From positions 4,015,962-4,079,961 of the forward strand of contig JAJEKV010000054.1 of assembly GCA_021234155.1 (NCBI GenBank): a DNA stretch of 64,000 nucleotides. Direction: 5' to 3'. Position numbers and translations under genes: made by a program. The notes under the pieces were generated by a model. That model had not been told where the DNA came from. It did not search any database and saw nothing but the letters and a program-made list of their open reading frames with translations. This stretch comes from Isoetes taiwanensis (Eukaryota; Streptophyta; Lycopodiopsida; Isoetales; Isoetaceae). Below, in pieces: positions 36,586-47,136 of the stretch; position 1 is the first letter of the stretch, and each line of letters starts with the position of its first letter.

Positions 36586-37013
36586 GGAGGCACCTCCTTC
36601 TTGTCAAACCATTCCTGGTTCAACACCGCCTTGAGCCTTCTAGGCATCCGTCTCGTTCCCCGCTTTGCCTTCTGCCATTGTATTCTTGATTCCTCGCTCA
36701 TATATCGATTCTTTTGCCGATCTTGGCGATTTTTTCAGATTTTTGTGTATTTGCCAATTATTTTCTTTGTTTTCGCGTAGGTTCATGACAACAACAATCT
36801 CATAATGTGCAACTTAAAGAAGACAAAACTCTAAATCATTGAGTTTTAGATAACTATACTAAGGGATTCACACTCAGAGGATCTAACTGAGATTCTGTTC
36901 TACCAATAGATGCACACGCGATGTTATTCTTTAGAATACTTAAAACAACTAGAAAGCTTGTGCCAGCATAACAAAACAAAAATCTAGACTGAAAGGATCT
37001 AACATCCACCATT

Positions 37014-37494
37014 AAGTAGAATAGAATAGAATAGAATATACATTAACGTCCCTCAGGCCGTGAGGCCCCCGGACTTGTGTAGCATCATGCGAGCTCCCAA
37101 AAGGTGCTGCCAACAAACAGACGCATAGGTTTATGTAGCCATCTTATGGGCTTCTTTCTTTTGTAATACCGCGATCGCGCTTATAACCGGCTTCTTGGCC
37201 ATACACAATGCATCGCTATAAACAGCTTTTGAATCAGACTTTTTGTGGGCCTCTCCTCGATTCGCCTCAACAAAGGTTTCTCGATTATTAGCCCTCTCTT
37301 TGTGCACCCCCTGTCTTATTATCATCTCTTTTATAGCTTTCGCTACATCCGGAGTGTCTCTTCTTTGTCCATCGCTGGCCGGGAGTGGGAGATCCCACCT
37401 GACCTTGTTAAATTTGGACCTTATGTCTGTGTAGACCGGGCATTCCTTGACCATATGTGCTTCGTCTTCTATTTTTCCTGAATATAAGTATGAT
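37014..37494 (-). mobile_element. 5'-truncated LINE 3' end, second LINE (copy B)
   Basis: A - strand frame of 129 codons (37131-37520) holds SGKIEDEAHMVKECPVY and TDIRSKFNKV, then a charged stretch DVAKAIKEMIIRQGVHKE. This is the clearest view of the LINE C-terminal tail in the window. The two expected cysteines before it are replaced or lost (YLYSGK). The element ends in an ATTCT pentamer repeat at about 37014-37038 on the low-coordinate side. Confidence 0.78.
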
Positions 37495-38106
37495 TCCATG
37501 GGTGAAGGCAGCATACTCATGCTCCACCATGCAAGCCTTAGTTTTAATCACTAACATTTTGCATTTAGTAGATATATGGACATTCCCACCATTTTATAAG
37601 GCAAAGATTTTTCATTTTACAAATCTAAATATGCATGACCTAGTTCCCCAAAAAGCATGAGATTCACTACGAAGTCGTAAACTTATATTGTTGTGTTGAG
37701 CATGCACTTATGCAAGACAAAAAAGACTGCAGTGGAGGAGGGCTTGTAAAAGTACAGACTCCAGAAAAGATTGTTTCATGGAAGGCTATCACACTTCGGT
37801 ATAAGGAGAGTGTAGACAATGTTTTGGCTTTATAGCTTTTTCCTCGCATCACGCAAAATGAAGGCTAACATGCATATGGTATCTATGGCCCTTTGGTACT
37901 ATACAGATACAAATTTTCTGCCCTCGAAACTGCAATTGAAAGCCAATTTTAAACTGTAGAAGAATCATTTTGGATTCTAAGGCAAAGATTTTTGTCAAGA
38001 AAGACCTTAAAGCATGTAGTGCTTGTTTTGAAAATGGGCACAGCTATAGTGTGATGAAGTTGCCATAATCGTTTTCATATACCATGGTAAACCTGGCATT
38101 GTAGTG

Positions 38107-40511
38107 GAAAGGATATGAAGACAATAGTTGTTTGGCTCAAACAATCTAAAAACTGCTAACAAATATTACTTCTAGCTACAACCACTACAGGCGCAGAACC
38201 ACTACAGAACTACTACAAGTGCAAAAACGTGCCTTCATGACAATCCGAGCTCGTTGAAATCTAGAAAAAAAGAGGGAAGTAATGGAGCTTGCAAATTGAA
38301 ATGGTGAATAACTCCTGCTTTGCTTCCGTAGCAAATAACATAGGCATCTATTTCTCCCCGCATGTTTGATAGATGAAAATCCCTCAGATATTCTATCATA
38401 CACCGGGAATATACACATAGAAGGCATATAGTATGAGAATGCTATACGATCTTAGGGCGGATATAAAAGCAAATAGCTGGACAGAATGATATTTCATAAT
38501 CGAAGTTGTTTCCATCTTCATTTCTGATTAAATGTTTCTGCTATTACAATCTAAGGAAATTAAGCAAAATCACCCAATATCCACGAAGATACATGTAATA
38601 GAACTGGCCCTTCCAATATGTGAACACTAGTAAATATCTGATCCATGAAAATAGCGCATATATGGTCTAATAGTGCATCTTATTTTGCAGCTGTTGCAAC
38701 TTCAACATCATTACAATCGATAAAAAAAGTTGAGAACATAACAAGAATATGAATCCACAACTTTCGATTACCCAAGGAAAAATAAATTAATTTTTTAGAT
38801 GTAAATCACTATCTATTGAAAATACGCAGAGTTAATGCAAGCCGAACTAATCATACTCTGATTTTCAGCTCCACAAAGGTACCTTATGATCTTACCTCAG
38901 ATATGCTAAAACAACAGATGATATCACCTACAAAAGATGAAGCAACAAAATGTCATGAGTTGGCACTGAGTTAATGCAAGAGAACATAATCAAATTTTGG
39001 ACACACCAAGGTAGCATGGAACAAACATTTAGAAAATGGAAATAAAAGATCCATTCAGTAAAATTAACTTCCCTAATACCAAACACGTCTGCTCTAGGTA
39101 ATTGCTCTTGATGAGTATATTTTGTTAAGCAAAATGGAGGCTAAATAATATGCATGTAGTAGTCCTAAATTTCAAAGGCATTGTTCTGATGCAACAATGT
39201 TGAAGCAAACAGGATATCAGAGCCTCTGTGAATCTGACTTTAGAAAAGCTAGAATTAGATTCACTGCATTGCAAGACCCACCAAATCAAAGATGCACAAA
39301 TCATGGTCCAATCAACACAAAATAACAACAACTTTTAGATAGATAAGTTGCTGCTAGCATGATTTTGGTGAGTAGAATAGAACCTCAGACATGCATCTAG
39401 TTTGCAGTTTGAATCAAACTCTTGCGATAGAAATTGATAAAACAGCATAAATGTTTTGGTATCTTGTGCCAATATAGAGGAAGATAATTATAGTTTAAAA
39501 TCCCTAACGAAATATTAAGATTGATATGCTTTCGAGTGGTTAAACGTGTTTTTACAAATACCTTCAGTTGGAACGCTATCTTCAATCATCTCAACTTCTT
39601 TTAGTGGCCTCTTGACGCTAAACATCTTGGATCAGGTTTTGGCAATAAACCTAGCAAACAGAGAAATAACCTTCACTGATTGTCAAGTGGTAGTTTTGCT
39701 ACAGCTAAAAATAATGTAATATGTTCATTCACTTCTCAAGTCCGCTTAATGTACTTTGCAAACAATTAGAAGCAGCGATTATACATGAATGCATGATTGC
39801 ATCAACGAACATGTGTAAATGATGAAATAGTTAGCACCACCTTGGCATTGATAGCAAGAAGCTTACCAACAACTGCCTACCTAAAACTACAGAATTCATC
39901 CCACTCCCAAACATACCAGAGTTGTCTATTCCAGACATCTGGTCTGTGTGCAAAAAGTTCTGACGAAGAAAAACATCAAAATTCTACGATCTACATGTAC
40001 ATCTGCAGCCAAGATACCATCAAGGCGAACAGAAAATCCTTAGAACCCGATTATCTAGGCCTGAAATCTTGAAACTTTCAATTTTCCTATGACGGCTTCG
40101 TCATAAAAACCATAGCCAATAGAAGTAGCTCTTTCCACATGAACTTCCATGGCGCCATAAAAACCATTCTTCTTGCTTCTAATTTCCTGAAATATGCAGA
40201 TAGAATCACAATAGCTTGTAAATAGCTTGTAGGATACACAAACATCGCCATAACCAAAAATTTAACTTCCATAGATCAAGAAATTCCTGTGATTGCCACC
40301 GAGAGGAGGCTTGAAATCGTGGAGGAAGACTGCATGAGACTGGCAAAACAAAATTGAATAGATGCCGAACCCGAAACCCCTGCTCGAAATCATGCCTAAA
40401 ATTAAAATTTAGAAATCTTTATCTCAAAAAAACTATTTTCCATCCAGGAACCTAACCTAAATCGAAAAAAATGAAACTCTAAAACCATAAATTATTTTTT
40501 TTCGATTTTTA
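38107..40511 (-). pseudogene. Exon-bearing tandem unit 1 (copy B)
   Basis: On the - strand, in transcription order: a possible first exon with ATG near 40334; FYGAMEVHVERATSIGYGF after a tttcag acceptor (about 40090-40190); a 93 bp exon-like piece at 39867-39959 reading MFGSGMNSVVLGRQLL between gtcag and gtaagc; VKRPLKEVEMIEDSVPTE near 39570-39630 ending at a GTATTT donor; EIDAYVICYGSKAGVIHHF near 38280-38360. These are too regular for chance, but I cannot name the gene, and no continuous transcript was built. The EIDAYVICYGSKAG piece has a beta-propeller look (inference only). Confidence 0.55.
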
Positions 40512-42725
40512 GAAAGGATATGAAGACAATAGTTGTTTGGCTCAAACAATCTAAAAACTGCTAACAAATATTACTTCTAGCTACAACCACTACAGGCGTA
40601 GAACCACTACAGAACTACTACAAGTGCAAAAAATGTGCCTTCATGACAATCCGAGCTCGTTGAAATCTAGAAAAAAAGAGGGAAGTAATGGAGCTTGCAA
40701 ATTGAAATGGTGAATAACTCCTGCTTTGCTTCCGTAGCAAATAACATAGGCATCTATTTCTCCTGCATGTTTGATAGATGAAAATCCCTGTATATTCTAT
40801 CATACACCGGGAATATACACATAGAAGGCATATAGTATGAGAATGCTATACGATCTTAGGGCGGATATAAAAGCAAATAGCTGGACAGAATGATATTTCA
40901 TAATCGAAGTTGTTTCCATCTTCATTTCTGATTAAATGTTTCTGCTATTACAATCTAAGGAAATTAAGCAAAATCACCCAATATCCACGAAGATACATGT
41001 AATAGAACTGGCCCTTCCAATATGTGAACACCAGTAAATATCTGATCCATGAAAATAGCGCATATATGGTTTAATAGTGCATCTTATTTTGCAGCTGTTG
41101 CAACTTCAACATCATTACACTGATAAAAAAGTTGAGAACATAACAGTAAATATGAATCCACAACTTTCGATTACCCAAGGAAAAATAAATTAATTTTTTT
41201 AAATGTAAATCACTATCTATTGAAAATACGCAGAGTTAATGCAAGCAAAACTAATCAGACTCTGATTTTCAGCTCCACAAAGGTACCTTATGATCTTACC
41301 TCAGATATGCTAAAACAACAGATGATATCACCTACAAAAGATGAAGCAACAAAATGTTATGAGTTGGCACTGAGTTAATGCAAGAGAACATAATCAAATT
41401 TTGGACACACCAAGGTGGCATGGAACAAACATTTAGAAAATGGAAATAAAAGATCCATTCACTAAAATTAACTTCCCTAATACCAAACACGTCTAATTGC
41501 TCTTGATGAGTATATTTTGTTAAGCAAAGGTAGTTTGAATTGATGCAACAAAATGGAGGCTAAATAATATGCATGTAGTAGTCCTAAATTTCAAAGGCAT
41601 TGTTTTGATGCAACAATGTTGAAGCAAAACAGATATCGAGCCTCTCGAATCTGACCTTTAGAAAAGCTAGAATTAGATTCACCGCATTGCAAGACCCACC
41701 AAATCAAAGATGCACAAATCATGGTCCAATCAACACAAAATAACAACAACTTTTAGATAGATAAGTTGTCGCTAGCATGATTTTGGTGAGTAGAATAGAA
41801 CCCTCGCATATGCATACATCTAGTTTGCGCTTGAATCAAACTCTTTATGATAGAAATTGATAAAAAAAGCATCAATGTTTTGGTATCTTGTGCCAATATA
41901 GAGGAAGATAATTATAGTTTACCCGCTTTTAATGTACTTTTTGCAAACAATTTGAAGCAAATGATTATACATGAATGCATGATTGCATCAACGAACATGT
42001 GTAAATGATGAAATAGTTAGCACCACCTTGGCATTGATAGGAAGAAGCTTACCAACAACTGCCTACATAAAACTGCAGAATTCATCCCACTCCCAAACAT
42101 ACCAGAAGTTGTCCGCTCCGCATATCCGTCTGGTGCAAAAAGTTCCTCAACGAAGAAAAACATCAAAATTCTAACGATCTACATGTACAGCTGCAGCCAA
42201 GATACCATCAAGGCGAACAGAAAATCCTTAGAACCTGATTATCTAGGCCTGAAATCTTGAAACTTTCAATTTTCCTATGACTCACCTGGATACTGCTTCG
42301 TCATAAAAACCATAGCCAATAGAAGTAGCTCTTTCCACATGAACTTCCATGGCGCCATAAAAACCATTCTTCTTGCTTCTAATTTCCTAAAATATGCAGA
42401 TAGAATCACAATAGCTTGTAAATAGCTTGTAGGATACACAAACATCGCCATAAGCAAGTTTTGAAGCTACAAATTTTAACTTCCATAGATCAAGAAATTC
42501 CCTGTGATTGCCACCGAGAGGAGGCTTGAAATCGTGGAGGAAGACTGCATGAGACTGGCAAAACTAAATTGAATAGATGCCGAACCCGAAACCCCTGCTC
42601 GAAATCATGCCTAAAATATAACTTAGAAATCTTTATCTCAAAAAACTATTTTCCATCTAGGAACCTAACCTAAATTGAAAAAAATGAAACTCTAAAGCCA
42701 TAAATTATTTTTTTCCGATTTTTAG
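40512..42725 (-). pseudogene. Exon-bearing tandem unit 2 (copy B)
   Basis: Second unit with several of the same exon-like pieces: one with ATG at 42548-42550 reading MQSSSTISSLLSVAITGNF; a 101 bp piece at 42286-42386 with acceptor tttag and donor GTGAGT (the clearest splice pair here); and the MFGSGMNS piece at about 42053-42145. The piece with VKRPLKEVEMIEDS is absent through a ~220 bp deletion. An ancestral gene fragment was duplicated in tandem before the 25 kb duplication. Confidence 0.55.
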
Positions 42726-42928
42726 ATAATCGGAATTTTTTTCCGGCAGAAAAAATCCAAAAACTTTTTTAGCCAAACCGGAAAATCCCAAATTACAAGA
42801 GTTATAAAAGAAAAATGTCTTTTTGCGGATCGATTTCAGAGGTTTCTGCCTGCGCCATCGAGCATTGTGATAGAAGAGAAAGATCGGATCTGGTGGGTTA
42901 ACTGGAGCCAAATCCATAGGAATCTGTG

Positions 42929-43138
42929 TGTTAGAATATAGGTTATAATGATCATATAGATCAAGGATTGATGACATGGCGTAAGCCATGTGACCACGCT
43001 GAGGTGGCAATCCCAGTAAGATGAGGAGTCGTGTCCTTAGGTGTAGAGGTGTGTCTATATATGTTTTGTATGCCACGTTTGGCTCATTCATATTATTCAA
43101 TCTCATCTACCTATTCTTCACCATTCTGGAACTTTAAA
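42929..43138 (+). repeat. 5' LTR of the short LTR element
   Basis: 210 bp, TGTTAGAATATAGG to CTTTAAA, where CA would be expected at the last two bases (the 3' LTR has ACA). A TATA-like tctatatatg lies at 43054-43063. Confidence 0.93.
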
Positions 43139-43151
43139 TGGTATCAGAGCC
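43139..43151 (+). promoter_or_regulatory. Primer binding site (initiator-Met tRNA)
   Basis: TGGTATCAGAGCC directly abuts the 5' LTR. The first 12 bases are complementary to the 3' end of plant initiator-Met tRNA, the standard minus-strand primer of many plant LTR elements. Confidence 0.92.
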
Positions 43152-43186
43152 TGCGTGCTCTTAATTCGATCCTGGGAGAATAAATT

Positions 43187-43949
43187 ATGAAGGATGAAGC
43201 AGGAGAGCCTCCTCCCCAAATGAAGAATTCCAAAAAGAATAAATCACTTCGAATGAAGACCGGATTCAAGAAAAGCTTGAAGGTATTTACTTTAAAAGCT
43301 AAAACCGTAATAAAGACTTGTTTTTCTATTACGGCATGCATATTTGAAGAAGAACAAGTAGCGGCACAAACAGAGATTGTCAATGGAAAAATCCTGGAAA
43401 TAGCCATTGTCCAAGCGCTTGAACCCGTAGATGCAGACCAAGATGCAAGAGTTGATGCAGGAAAAAGGATTCGTGACTCTTCTTATTGCATAGAGCTCCA
43501 AACAACAAAAGCTAGATTTGGCTTTGTTGGAAGAAAAATTGTCCCGGATACATTTGAGAAAGTTGGAGACCTCAAGAAGCCCCCTGGAGCAGCGATTACA
43601 GCAGAAAAAATTGAGGAATGCAAGGCACAATCATATGCCAATTTAATTTTCATTGCACTAATTACCCGAATGGTTGGGAAGGCGGATGGGACAGAGATGA
43701 AGGATGTCCCTATGGAAGCCAGAAAGGCAAATCTGGAGTCAAATTTTAGGGCTGGGGGAACACCTCCAGGATTTAACCAAATATTATAGAGGAAGGGACG
43801 TTGCTGCAGATAAAATGGAAAGAAGAGATGTTGGAGACCCAATCCTTAAGAAGGCCTCAGAGGATGTCGGATTTGAAGCCCACATCCCCCAAATTGCAGT
43901 AGAAGATGCCATTGGAGATGATGCCGAAAAAGGCATGGGTGACTTCTAG
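43187..43949 (+). CDS. ORF1 of the short LTR element, function unknown
   Basis: Starts at ATG 43187, 36 bp after the primer site. As read, the frame runs 200 codons to 43789. Copy A has one G fewer in the run GCTGGGGG near 43755, and with that change the frame continues to TAG 43947-43949, about 253 residues. The N-terminus is basic (KNSKKNKSLRMK), the middle is mixed, and the end is acidic (EDAIGDDAEKGMGDF). By position it is where gag would be, and a very diverged gag is the main alternative. I see no gag motif or zinc knuckle. Confidence 0.6.
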
Positions 43950-44153
43950 TTTGCGCCCCCCCTGTCCGGTGAACAGGACAGCCTGCAGCAGGTGAATAAG
44001 ACAAAACAGCCAAAAGAAGACAAAAAATACTGTTCTTGATTCTCACGAAAGAAGACAAAAAAACAAAAGAAAGAAGACAAAGAACATTGTTCTTGATTCT
44101 TATTCACCTGCTGCAGGCTGTCATGTTCACCGGGACAGGGGGCCGCAAACTAG
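43946..44153. repeat. Foldback element, 55-60 base arms, inside the LTR element
   Basis: The left arm (about 43946-44001) and right arm (about 44098-44153) are inverted copies of each other with about three mismatches or indels. Core arm sequence: CAGCCTGCAGCAGGTGAATA. Outer ends are CTAGTTTGCG and CGCAAACTAG. The ~96 base loop holds a direct repeat of ttcttgattct and the small palindrome aagaacattgttctt. It begins at the ORF1 stop codon. It could be a MITE (target site TA or CTAG) or a structural RNA part of the element. Confidence 0.85.
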
Positions 44154-44160
44154 AAACTAG

Positions 44161-45603
44161 CCAAAAGGCATTGCCACAACAGATCCCGATCCCGTTGGGA
44201 TTCAGGCTGAAGCCCCAATTCTGTTGGCCTCACTAAAGTCTGAATTTATCACACCAGATGAATCGTTATGGGCTATAAATAATTGTTGCAGATGGAGCAG
44301 GGTTGTTGAAGAGAAGGCTGCAGAAATAGTCTTTGAAGATTGTCTTACTGTTGAAGATCCTGCTTATGCTGTTGAAAAAGATCAGTATGCTGCTGATGGG
44401 GTCAAGAAACAGGATCCAGGGCCATTCCTTGAAGTGGCCCATATTTCGGAGATGGGAACCAGTCTGTACTCCGTTGATGCAGAAATCGAGATGCTCCCAG
44501 TCGTAATCATGCCTGATGATGCTGTAGATTTAATGATGCAAATGAATTTTAGTTCTGAAGGAGATCGCAAAGTTGAATATGGGGCAGGAGAACCATTGGC
44601 TGAACAAAAGCATGAGGTAGAAGTCAGGCATGGCAAAGAAGCTTTATCTGAAGCAAGAATGGTCACAGAAAACAAGATCATGTTGAAGGGGCTAATCAAC
44701 CATGCATCAGACATTGCTGTTGCAAAAGTTGCAGAAAAATTTAGACCCAAATCCGGAATTGATGCCCACAGGGTCGAGAAGCGTGAGAATGCCAGAGATT
44801 CCGATGGGTTTCTGATGCATGATTCAGTTTCAAATAACCAAGCTAACAAAGAAGATCAAAATCCGTCTGATCTTGAAACCCAGGCGGCTCTTGTTGGGGC
44901 TACTTACAGTGCCGCAAATGACATTATAGAAGCGGGAGCTTTAGAAAATGTGGATAGGATCCAGATTCTAGGTCCACGACCTTATGATGCCGTTGCCCAA
45001 GAAGATGGATTTCCAGAAGTTTTTTATTTCACGGGTCATAAGAAAAATTCAGAAGAAGTTGAGGACGAGATGCAAAGACCCGTTGCAGAGAGAACCCAAA
45101 TCGGTAATCCTAAAGAAGGAACAGAGTTTAAAGCGCCAGGACTTTCTGAAAGCAATGATTTCCAAGAAGACCAGTATTCAATGGGGAAGAAAGCAGACAA
45201 ATTTGTATCAGAGGCTACTGCCAGAAAAAGCTCCGCCATATTCGAGTCGTTCTCTATCGATTATTCTCACAAGCAAAACAAAGCCGCAATTATTCGGTAC
45301 TTTAAAGAACATTCAGGAAGGAGAATCTTCTCGGATAAAATAGGTTTTGTTGAAGAGCAAAAGCCTATTCCCTATCACAGCCAGGCCGAACAGGAGATCC
45401 CGCTTGTGGAAGAATACAGTCTCCACAGGTTGCTAAATTTCTTTGAAGGAGTGCGAAACGCTGGAGAAGAAAAATCGATGCATGCAAGTGGGCAAAAGAA
45501 ACCGTCCCTCAGAGGCGGCCATGCTGATGCCGTGGAAAATAATGACAAGTATAAGGGGTTTTTAAAGAAGGAAATTCTTGTCACGATGAAGGCCCATGTT
45601 TGA
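44161..45603 (+). CDS. ORF2 of the short LTR element, function unknown
   Basis: The frame is open from 44161 to TGA 45603, about 480 codons, but the first ATG is at 44452, roughly 97 codons in. The missing start suggests translation from upstream. Copy A lacks two C's in agatcccgatcccg and there the frame continues upstream through the right arm of the foldback, so ORF1 and ORF2 may once have been one reading frame. The protein is acidic and rich in E, D, K and A, with no signal peptide, membrane segment or known catalytic motif that I can see. Landmarks: MPDDAVDLMMQMNF, YFKEHSGRRIFSDKIGF, LHRLLNFFEGV. A captured host coding sequence or a gag-like protein are both possible. Confidence 0.6.
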   Translation, partial: PKGIATTDPDPVGIQAEAPILLASLKSEFITPDESLWAINNCCRWSRVVEEKAAEIVFEDCLTVEDPAYAVEKDQYAADGVKKQDPGPFLEVAHISEMGTSLYSVDAEIEMLPVVIMPDDAVDLMMQMNFSSEGDRKVEYGAGEPLAEQKHEVEVRHGKEALSEARMVTENKIMLKGLINHASDIAVAKVAEKFRPKSGIDAHRVEKRENARDSDGFLMHDSVSNNQANKEDQNPSDLETQAALVGATYSAANDIIEAGALENVDRIQILGPRPYDAVAQEDGFPEVFYFTGHKKNSEEVEDEMQRPVAERTQIGNPKEGTEFKAPGLSESNDFQEDQYSMGKKADKFVSEATARKSSAIFESFSIDYSHKQNKAAIIRYFKEHSGRRIFSDKIGFVEEQKPIPYHSQAEQEIPLVEEYSLHRLLNFFEGVRNAGEEKSMHASGQKKPSLRGGHADAVENNDKYKGFLKKEILVTMKAHV

Positions 45604-45892
45604 TGGGAAAAATATATACTCAACTATGTGCAGTCTTCTAAGTAGTCTAGGGTGTCTAGAAGATGAAATAATATATAATAGTGAGGATCCCATTGTATGA
45701 TCTTAGCATTTCTCGGATGCTATAGATCAAGGGGGAGAAGGCCTAACTTATATGATCTAGGCATCCTCGTAGCATTATAATCTAGTGAGTCTAGAGTTTA
45801 GAGTTTGAATTCTCAAATTTGAAGGGCATTCGAATTCTCTCCATTAAGGGGGAGATTTGCCAAAGGAGAGTTCAATCCTTCTTGATCTATTG

Positions 45893-45904
45893 ATCAAGGG
45901 GGAG
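45893..45904 (+). promoter_or_regulatory. Polypurine tract of the short LTR element
   Basis: atcaagggggag directly before the 3' LTR. Similar aagggggag phrases occur upstream at about 45729 and 45847. Confidence 0.85.
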
Positions 45905-46114
45905 TGTTAGAATATAGGTTATAATGATCATATAGATCAAGGATTGATGACATGGCGTGAGCCATGTGACCACGCTGAGGTGGCAATCCCAGTAAGATGA
46001 GGAGTCGTGTCCTTAGGTGTAGAGGTGTGTCTATATATGTTTTGTATGCCACGTTTGGCTCATTCATATTATTCAATCTCATCTACCTATTCTTCACCAT
46101 TCTGGAACTTTACA
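45905..46114 (+). repeat. 3' LTR of the short LTR element
   Basis: 210 bp, TGTTAGAATATAGG to TTTACA. It differs from the 5' LTR at gcgtgagcc/gcgtaagcc and at the next-to-last base. Confidence 0.95.
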
Positions 46115-46570
46115 CTGTGATGGCTTGGCCCGTCGTTGTTCATATGCTTGTTTTAGTTGTGGATTGATGCCAGCTTTGCGACTGTTTCTCATCTAACATC
46201 TTGCTGTCTACTCAAGAAGCATGTCCAGAATCGGCTACAGGGTTTAGAACTTCATATTTATTGCTGAGCCAGCCAGCAAGAGATGTCTTTTATTTCCCTG
46301 TGCTTCCAAATCGCTGCCAAACCCAGCGAACCAGCAGACCCTATTCTTCTGTGCAGGATCTACCCGGAGCTTAAACCTGGCTCAAAATCATGAGAAGGCA
46401 TGTATTTTACCAAATCCGGTCTGCTCCGCTCCTTCCTCGCCGGTTCCGTCCTTGTGTGCAATTCCAGTCCTGTTCCGCATAACACAAGCTTCTGTTAGAG
46501 CCTTTTTAGTTTCTTTTGATTTCGTTCTTATTTAATCTTTGGCCTTGAATTTATTAAACATCCACTAGTT

Positions 46571-46620
46571 TAGTTGCTTAAGGTTTAAAAGCATTACCCC
46601 AGAGACCTAGGTTCGATTCT
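46571..46620 (+). repeat. tRNA-derived SINE head (copy B)
   Basis: Box A-like TAGTTGCTTAAGG at 46571-46583 and box B GGTTCGATTCT at 46610-46620; same as copy A. Confidence 0.6.
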
Positions 46621-47101
46621 AGCTGAGAATTTGATTTTTGCACAACCTTTCTTTTACTTCCTTTATATTGTCATAATGCTCCTCGCATGTGCCAAGTTAC
46701 TTCATATAGGGTTTTGTTTCTTGTTTGTAGAAACTGTTGAACATTTCCTTTTATTATGATCTTGTTACTTGATATGGTAAAAAAGATATGATTTAACTGT
46801 TTAAATGAACCCGCCCCTTTGTCGTTGCCGGAGGGCTGGAGCGATTGAGCAACGTGCATGCCAGGTGAATGGTATGTGAACGTACATTCGTGTCGCGAAC
46901 GGTGTACATGAGAGCCAGGGCGAGGGATTGATCATCCCTGGACATTACTAACTAACTAATGAAGTTGTGTTTCTTTCCAGATCGTCTAGACCAGGTAACA
47001 GTTGCCCACTTAGTCCTTTCCCAAGACTAACCCCACTTTTGCTTCCTTTATCTTCCAGATGGAGCGGAATCCGAGGTCGCCATTGACCGGCGTAGGTAAG
47101 A

Positions 47102-47136
47102 TTTTTTTTTTTTTTTGAAGGACGTGAAACTTTATT
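47102..47136 (-). mobile_element. L1-type LINE 3' end: poly(A) and AATAAA (copy B)
   Basis: 15 T at 47102-47116 and tttatt at 47131-47136, which on the - strand read AATAAA then poly(A) 14 bases later. Confidence 0.65.

Larger units (their letters stand above)
36269..36790 (+). mobile_element. 3' LTR of the Ty3/gypsy fragment (copy B)
   Basis: Starts TGTGACGACC directly after the purine run ggaggggatgg and probably ends CATGACA at 36790. Contents as in copy A: tRNA-like segment, heat-shock element, TATA box. Confidence 0.7.
42929..46114 (+). mobile_element. Complete short LTR element without pol (copy B)
   Basis: A fully delimited LTR element of 3186 bp flanked by a perfect 5 bp target duplication CTGTG (42924-42928 and 46115-46119). 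Both LTRs are 210 bp and differ at only two bases, so the insertion is young. The primer site TGGTATCAGAGCC follows the 5' LTR and matches the plant initiator-Met tRNA. A polypurine tract (caagggggag) precedes the 3' LTR. Inside are two long frames (43187-43949 and up to 45603) with no visible protease, integrase, reverse transcriptase or gag zinc knuckle. It would need enzymes from another element to move. Confidence 0.95.

Noticed and set aside
38107-42725. Assignment of the exon-like pieces to an intraflagellar transport WD-repeat gene (WDR19-like)
   Set aside because: Only short stretches such as GNFLIYGS fit, and I could not extend the match. Too weak to call, though it would be notable in a plant with motile sperm.
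44382-44849. 155-codon - strand ORF in the LTR element
   Set aside because: It is antisense to ORF2, whose frame is three times longer and matches the element's direction.
43187-45603. ORF1 and ORF2 as an ordinary chromosomal host gene
   Set aside because: They lie exactly between two LTRs with primer site, polypurine tract and target duplication, so they belong to a mobile element, whatever their origin.
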